Origin: Reichenbachiella carrageenanivorans
GTDB lineage: Bacteria; Bacteroidota; Bacteroidia; Cytophagales; Cyclobacteriaceae
Direction of reading: 5' to 3'
Assembly (NCBI RefSeq): GCF_025639805.1
Contig: NZ_CP106735.1
Location: forward strand, 1,800,001-1,864,000
DNA: 64,000 bases
The translations under genes and the position numbers were made by a program. This document shows, one piece after another, positions 60,575 to 64,000 of the stretch. Under the pieces are notes generated by a model. The model was not told the DNA's origin, did not search any database, and was given only the letters and a program-made list of their open reading frames with translations. Positions within the stretch are counted from its first letter, which is position 1. Every line of letters starts with the position of its first letter.

Positions 60575-63501
60575 TCTAATAACCCTGAGATATCATCCTT
60601 GGTTAGTGTTTTTACAAAGCTCTCTTCTGTTGTAATCAAATCATCTGCGAGTTTTTGTTTGTTTTGCTGTAGTTGCAAAATCTTTTCTTCCACTGTATTT
60701 TTCGTAATAAATCGGTAAGTAAACACTTTGTTTTTCTGACCTATTCGATGTGCTCTATCGATCGCTTGTGCTTCTATCGCTGGATTCCACCATGGGTCCA
60801 ATAGAAATACATATTCGGCCTCGGTTAGGTTGAGGCCGAGCCCGCCAGCTTTGAGAGAGATCAAAAACACTTTGATTTGTTTATCGCTTTGGAAATTTTC
60901 TACTTCTTTCTGACGGTCTTTTGTGCTCCCATCGAGGTAGGAGTATTTGATCTTATTATCATCTAGGTATTTACTGACTATTTTGAGGTGTTTTACAAAC
61001 TGCGAAAAGACCAAAATCTTGTGATTCTTGTTGATCGCATTTTGGAGCATGTGGCTGATATCTTCTAGTTTACCAGAATCTCCAGTGTACTCATCATCCG
61101 CAAGGAATGGGTGGTTGGCTATTTGTCGCAACTTGGTCAGTCCCTGTAATATCATGAATTGTGACTTGCCAATACCCCCTGCTTCTATCTCATGCATGAT
61201 CTTGTCTCGGTAGGCAGATTTCACTTTTTCATAAGCTTCTTCCTGCGCCTCCGACATGGTGCAGTATCGGATGTTTTCTATCTTTTCTGGTAGATCAGTA
61301 GCCACTTGGGATTTGTGTCTTCTGAGCAAAAAAGGTTTGATGATTGTATATAGCTTCTTGGTTTTTTCTTCGTCATTTTTCTTTTCAATAGGTAGTTGAA
61401 ACTGATTCTTGAAAAAGGTTTTTCCACCTAAGAGCCCAGGGTTTAAAAATGTCATTTGAGACCACAGATCCATGGTTGTATTTTCGATAGGGGTACCTGT
61501 CAAAATCAATTTGAACGAAGAGTTCAAATCACGAACACATTTCGAAATGTTGGATTCTGGATTTTTAATAACTTGAGATTCATCGAGGATGATGTAGTTG
61601 AAATGAAATTCTGCTAGCAGGTCTATATCTTGTCTGATAAGGCCATAAGAAGTAACCACTAAGTCATACTTGGCAAATTGTTTAATGTCTTTGTTTCTTT
61701 TTACTCCCGTGTAATTCAACATTTTCAGTTGGGGGGTAAACTTTTCGGATTCTTTCTCCCAGTTGTAGATCAATGAAGTAGGCATTACTAGAAGGCTGGT
61801 GCCATTGTCGTTGTCTTGATGCACAGATTGCAGCAGCGCAAGTGTCTGTACCGTTTTACCTAGACCCATGTCGTCGGCCAGACAGCCGCCCAAGCGGTAT
61901 TCGTTGAGAAATCGCATCCAATTGAACCCAGCTCTTTGGTACGGTCTCAATTCACCCTTGAATCCTTTTGGCATATCATAATCGCCAATGGTGTCAAAGT
62001 CTCTTAATCGCTCTAGTTTGCGTGAAAGTTGCAAGTGAGCCAGGTTAGACTCGTTGAGGTCTTTGACCAAGGAGATGTGATGTTTCTGTAGTTGTAGAGA
62101 CTCTTCTTCTCCCTCATTAGAAAATGCCATCAACTCTGCATATTGGGTAAACCACTCTTCAGGTATTACGGCGATTTCGCCATTAGGGAGCTCTATTTCA
62201 TGCTTCTTTTTCAGAATATAGTTTCGAATGATGTGGAATGGAATTTCGAAATCACCAAACTTAATGATGGCATGAATGTCGAACCAATCAATATTTTCTT
62301 TGATTTCGACGGTCATTTCGGACTTGCCCAAGAAATATTTTTTCTCTCCTTTACCATTTTGTTTGAGCACGATACCTGAGTCTTCTAGTAATTTTTTTGT
62401 GCTTTGTATCCAAGAGAAGGCCTTGGCAGTATCCATGGTAGACCTAGCGTGCTTGAGAGGGAGTCCAGTTTCATTGAGGAAGGAAACGAATTTTTTCTCT
62501 TTTTCTAGGTTTCTTTTGATCCGATGAAAGGTGTAGTGATCTTCTTCTTTCTCTACATGTACACTTACATCTTTGATCTGATCTGCGCTGTAGTTGTGAT
62601 CCCCGTAGTTGAATTTTAGTTCGAAGAGAATTTTAGAATCCTCTACAATAGTGGTGTGTTTTCCATTGCTATTAAAAAGATCCATCGACTGACCATTGGA
62701 GGCCAGTTCAGAGAAGTAGAGTAGTGGTTTGAGTTCTGTGGTTTCTGTTTTGATGTCAAAGCCTTTGGCATAGACATCGAAAGAGGCTACCAATGGCGCT
62801 ACAAATTTGTGATAATAATTATCTTCAATTTTGCGAGGGATCGCTATGAATTTCTTGTTTAAAAATGGCTTGAGTTTATTGGCATCTACATTTTTTTCGA
62901 AACTGTAGAGCTTTTTTTCTATCACAATATAGGCAGGGTCGTTGCAGAGAATATATGCGCCCTTGTATTGAAAATCTACCTTTTCTTCTTGGTGCTTGAT
63001 TGTAGGGAAGTAGTGGGTGTTTTCTTCATTTCTACGGAAGTGAAACAAGACCGTGGCTTTGTCGTTGAGCACTTCTATTTCTTTCCAAGCAGGTTCGCCA
63101 TCATTGCCCATTTCGAAGAGCCGCTTGCCATGCATGAGAGGCATGATCTGAGCCCGCCTGCGCTCTACGTAGTTTTTGATTTCTTGCTGGGCGTGTTCGT
63201 CTCCCGTTTGATCATCGAAGCACTTCAAGAAAAACTCATCGGGTTTCATTTTTTTCTTGTCGTATTTTTTTGCGACTATATCAGGTTGCATGGAGTCCAT
63301 GATCTTGATCAGTTCGTAATCGTTTTTATCTAAGCCATTGTCAAATTCCTTAGCATTCTTCGCTGATATGTTTTGGTGAGAAAAGGTCAGTCGACCTTCG
63401 CTGTCTAATTGAATCACGAATGATTCGAATAAATAGCCCAGATATTGGTGCTCAAATAGGGTGTATATGATTTGAAAAGGCTGACTTGGAGATACTTTCA
63501 T
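60571..63501 (-). CDS. SNF2-family DEAD/DEAH helicase-like ATPase
   Basis: The 976-aa protein has a long N-terminal region (about 1-500) without clear motifs and then a two-lobed SNF2 motor. Motif I is GCLADDMGLGKTVQTL near residue 545, motif II is ILDESQVIKN (DESQ in place of the usual DEAH/DEGH), and motif III is LTGTPIENTTMDLWS. In lobe 2, FLISLKAGGLGLNLTEA and DRAHRIGQ (motif VI) are present. Such enzymes translocate on double-stranded DNA and remodel protein-DNA complexes, including stalled RNA polymerase in the RapA group. No SWIM zinc motif is seen in the N-terminus. Confidence 0.93.
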   Translation of the reverse strand: MKVSPSQPFQIIYTLFEHQYLGYLFESFVIQLDSEGRLTFSHQNISAKNAKEFDNGLDKNDYELIKIMDSMQPDIVAKKYDKKKMKPDEFFLKCFDDQTGDEHAQQEIKNYVERRRAQIMPLMHGKRLFEMGNDGEPAWKEIEVLNDKATVLFHFRRNEENTHYFPTIKHQEEKVDFQYKGAYILCNDPAYIVIEKKLYSFEKNVDANKLKPFLNKKFIAIPRKIEDNYYHKFVAPLVASFDVYAKGFDIKTETTELKPLLYFSELASNGQSMDLFNSNGKHTTIVEDSKILFELKFNYGDHNYSADQIKDVSVHVEKEEDHYTFHRIKRNLEKEKKFVSFLNETGLPLKHARSTMDTAKAFSWIQSTKKLLEDSGIVLKQNGKGEKKYFLGKSEMTVEIKENIDWFDIHAIIKFGDFEIPFHIIRNYILKKKHEIELPNGEIAVIPEEWFTQYAELMAFSNEGEEESLQLQKHHISLVKDLNESNLAHLQLSRKLERLRDFDTIGDYDMPKGFKGELRPYQRAGFNWMRFLNEYRLGGCLADDMGLGKTVQTLALLQSVHQDNDNGTSLLVMPTSLIYNWEKESEKFTPQLKMLNYTGVKRNKDIKQFAKYDLVVTSYGLIRQDIDLLAEFHFNYIILDESQVIKNPESNISKCVRDLNSSFKLILTGTPIENTTMDLWSQMTFLNPGLLGGKTFFKNQFQLPIEKKNDEEKTKKLYTIIKPFLLRRHKSQVATDLPEKIENIRYCTMSEAQEEAYEKVKSAYRDKIMHEIEAGGIGKSQFMILQGLTKLRQIANHPFLADDEYTGDSGKLEDISHMLQNAINKNHKILVFSQFVKHLKIVSKYLDDNKIKYSYLDGSTKDRQKEVENFQSDKQIKVFLISLKAGGLGLNLTEAEYVFLLDPWWNPAIEAQAIDRAHRIGQKNKVFTYRFITKNTVEEKILQLQQNKQKLADDLITTEESFVKTLTKDDISGLLD

Positions 63502-63695
63502 GTTGACTAAGGGAAAAGGTCAATCTAATGATAATTCTTAATGGACTAAACTTCGCAAGTTAAGCGAAATGAGGTAAGTATAAAGAGAAAACGATGAAAA
63601 AATCGATTCGATTTTTATCAAAATTTGTATGTAATTTAGATCGCCTGACCTGCTGATAGATGACAGGCGAATTTATCTTTTTAATTGGAAATTTT
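63502..63695 (+). other. Upstream region of the MurF-type gene
   Basis: TCGCCTG (63641-63647) and CAGGCGA (63664-63670) form a 7-bp hairpin followed by ATTTATCTTTTT on the plus strand, 26 bp before the start codon. It could be a leader attenuator. No consensus promoter pair is clear. Confidence 0.4.
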
Positions 63696-64000
63696 ATGAA
63701 GTTTAGTGAATTGAATAAGGGTTGTGTAGGGGAAATGTTGCAATTGCCATTGGATATAAATATTCAGGGATTGGCGTTCGATTCTCGACAAATCGCCATT
63801 AGGTCTGGTGTCGTATTTTTTGCCATTGCAGGTCAGAATCATGATGGCCACCAATTCATTAATGATGCTTACGAAAAAGGGGTGAGGCTTTTTGTTGTAG
63901 AGCAAAAAGTGAAAATGAAATCTGACGCTTCGTATTTCCTTGTGACAGATGCTATAGTGGCTATGCAGGCGTTAGTCAAAATGCACAGAATCGCATACAA
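63696..64000 (+). CDS. MurF-type UDP-MurNAc-tripeptide D-Ala-D-Ala ligase, 5' part only
   Basis: The gene starts at an ATG at 63696 and runs off the window after 101 codons. The visible part is the N-terminal Mur ligase domain with LAFDSRQIAIRSGVVFFAIA, GQNHDGHQFINDAYEKGVRL and a following FVVEQK, as in MurF and the MurF-Alr fusions common in Bacteroidota. The ATP-binding domain lies outside, so MurF alone and a MurF-alanine racemase fusion cannot be told apart here. It would act in the cytoplasm in peptidoglycan synthesis. Confidence 0.8.
   Translation, partial: MKFSELNKGCVGEMLQLPLDINIQGLAFDSRQIAIRSGVVFFAIAGQNHDGHQFINDAYEKGVRLFVVEQKVKMKSDASYFLVTDAIVAMQALVKMHRIAY

Noticed and set aside
63681..63905. 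Minus-strand frame of 74 aa at the right edge
   Set aside because: It overlaps the clear MurF-type start on the plus strand and has no recognisable features.

Overview
The window looks like a marine gliding bacterium of the Bacteroidota, most likely in the Cytophagales (inference from gene content). The evidence includes a T9SS-type C-terminal sorting domain on a secreted M43 protease and many families typical of this phylum (DUF4105, DUF4293, DUF4783, DUF1599, DUF6702, BT_3928-type DoxX, MORN_2/YwqK proteins). Start codons lack clear Shine-Dalgarno sequences. Several promoters fit the Bacteroidota sigma consensus TTTG-N19-TAnnTTTG. A secreted alginate lyase suggests life around brown-algal polysaccharide.

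Region 1-7613 is the integrase end of an integrative element lying against the 3' end of a tRNA-Arg(ACG) gene at 7614-7687. From left to right it carries: the C-terminal part of a very compact polymerase-like protein with family-A/single-subunit palm motifs; a 52-aa small protein on the opposite strand; a secreted MORN_2 protein; a 165-bp non-coding block of nested inverted repeats; a RadC/JAB protein; a serine recombinase with two tandem dyads upstream; an excisionase-like HTH protein; an unknown 394-aa protein; and a tyrosine recombinase. Three GGTACAAC repeats sit between the tyrosine recombinase and the tRNA. The left end of the element is outside the window.

From 7614 onward the window is ordinary chromosome. 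The rimP-nusA-infB operon (minus strand) has a consensus promoter and a leader hairpin. Next come an SRPBCC protein, a fatty-acid hydroxylase-type membrane enzyme, a truncated hemoglobin, a second MORN_2 protein, a FabH-type synthase, an SRAP-family protein that lacks its catalytic cysteine, and a YheT hydrolase. Then come PDH E2 (two lipoyl domains), hslV, gcvT-comB, a DUF4407 protein, tandem 68/66-aa paralogues, a frameshifted glycosyltransferase, a T9SS-exported M43 protease, dgt with an SDR, a DUF885 lipoprotein, a TRIC channel and adenine deaminase.

The right third contains nadC, recX, an ATP-grasp/LysE pair, a DUF4105 protein, a radical SAM/2'-5' RNA ligase pair, HupE/UreJ with an M1 peptidase, and a RICIN-PL7 alginate lyase preceded by long dyad-rich non-coding DNA. 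It continues with a DoxX-like protein, a folP-cdaA operon (folate and c-di-AMP), htpG with a TGACA-N3-TGTCA dyad, a third MORN_2 protein, aldehyde dehydrogenase, a transglutaminase-like secreted protein, a large SNF2 helicase, and the start of a MurF-type ligase that runs off the end.

The most unusual item is the polymerase-like protein on the element. Other items worth following are the SRAP protein without Cys2, the paired recombinases with their candidate DNA sites, and the structured non-coding blocks at 2750-2915, 48933-49006 and 50469-50529.
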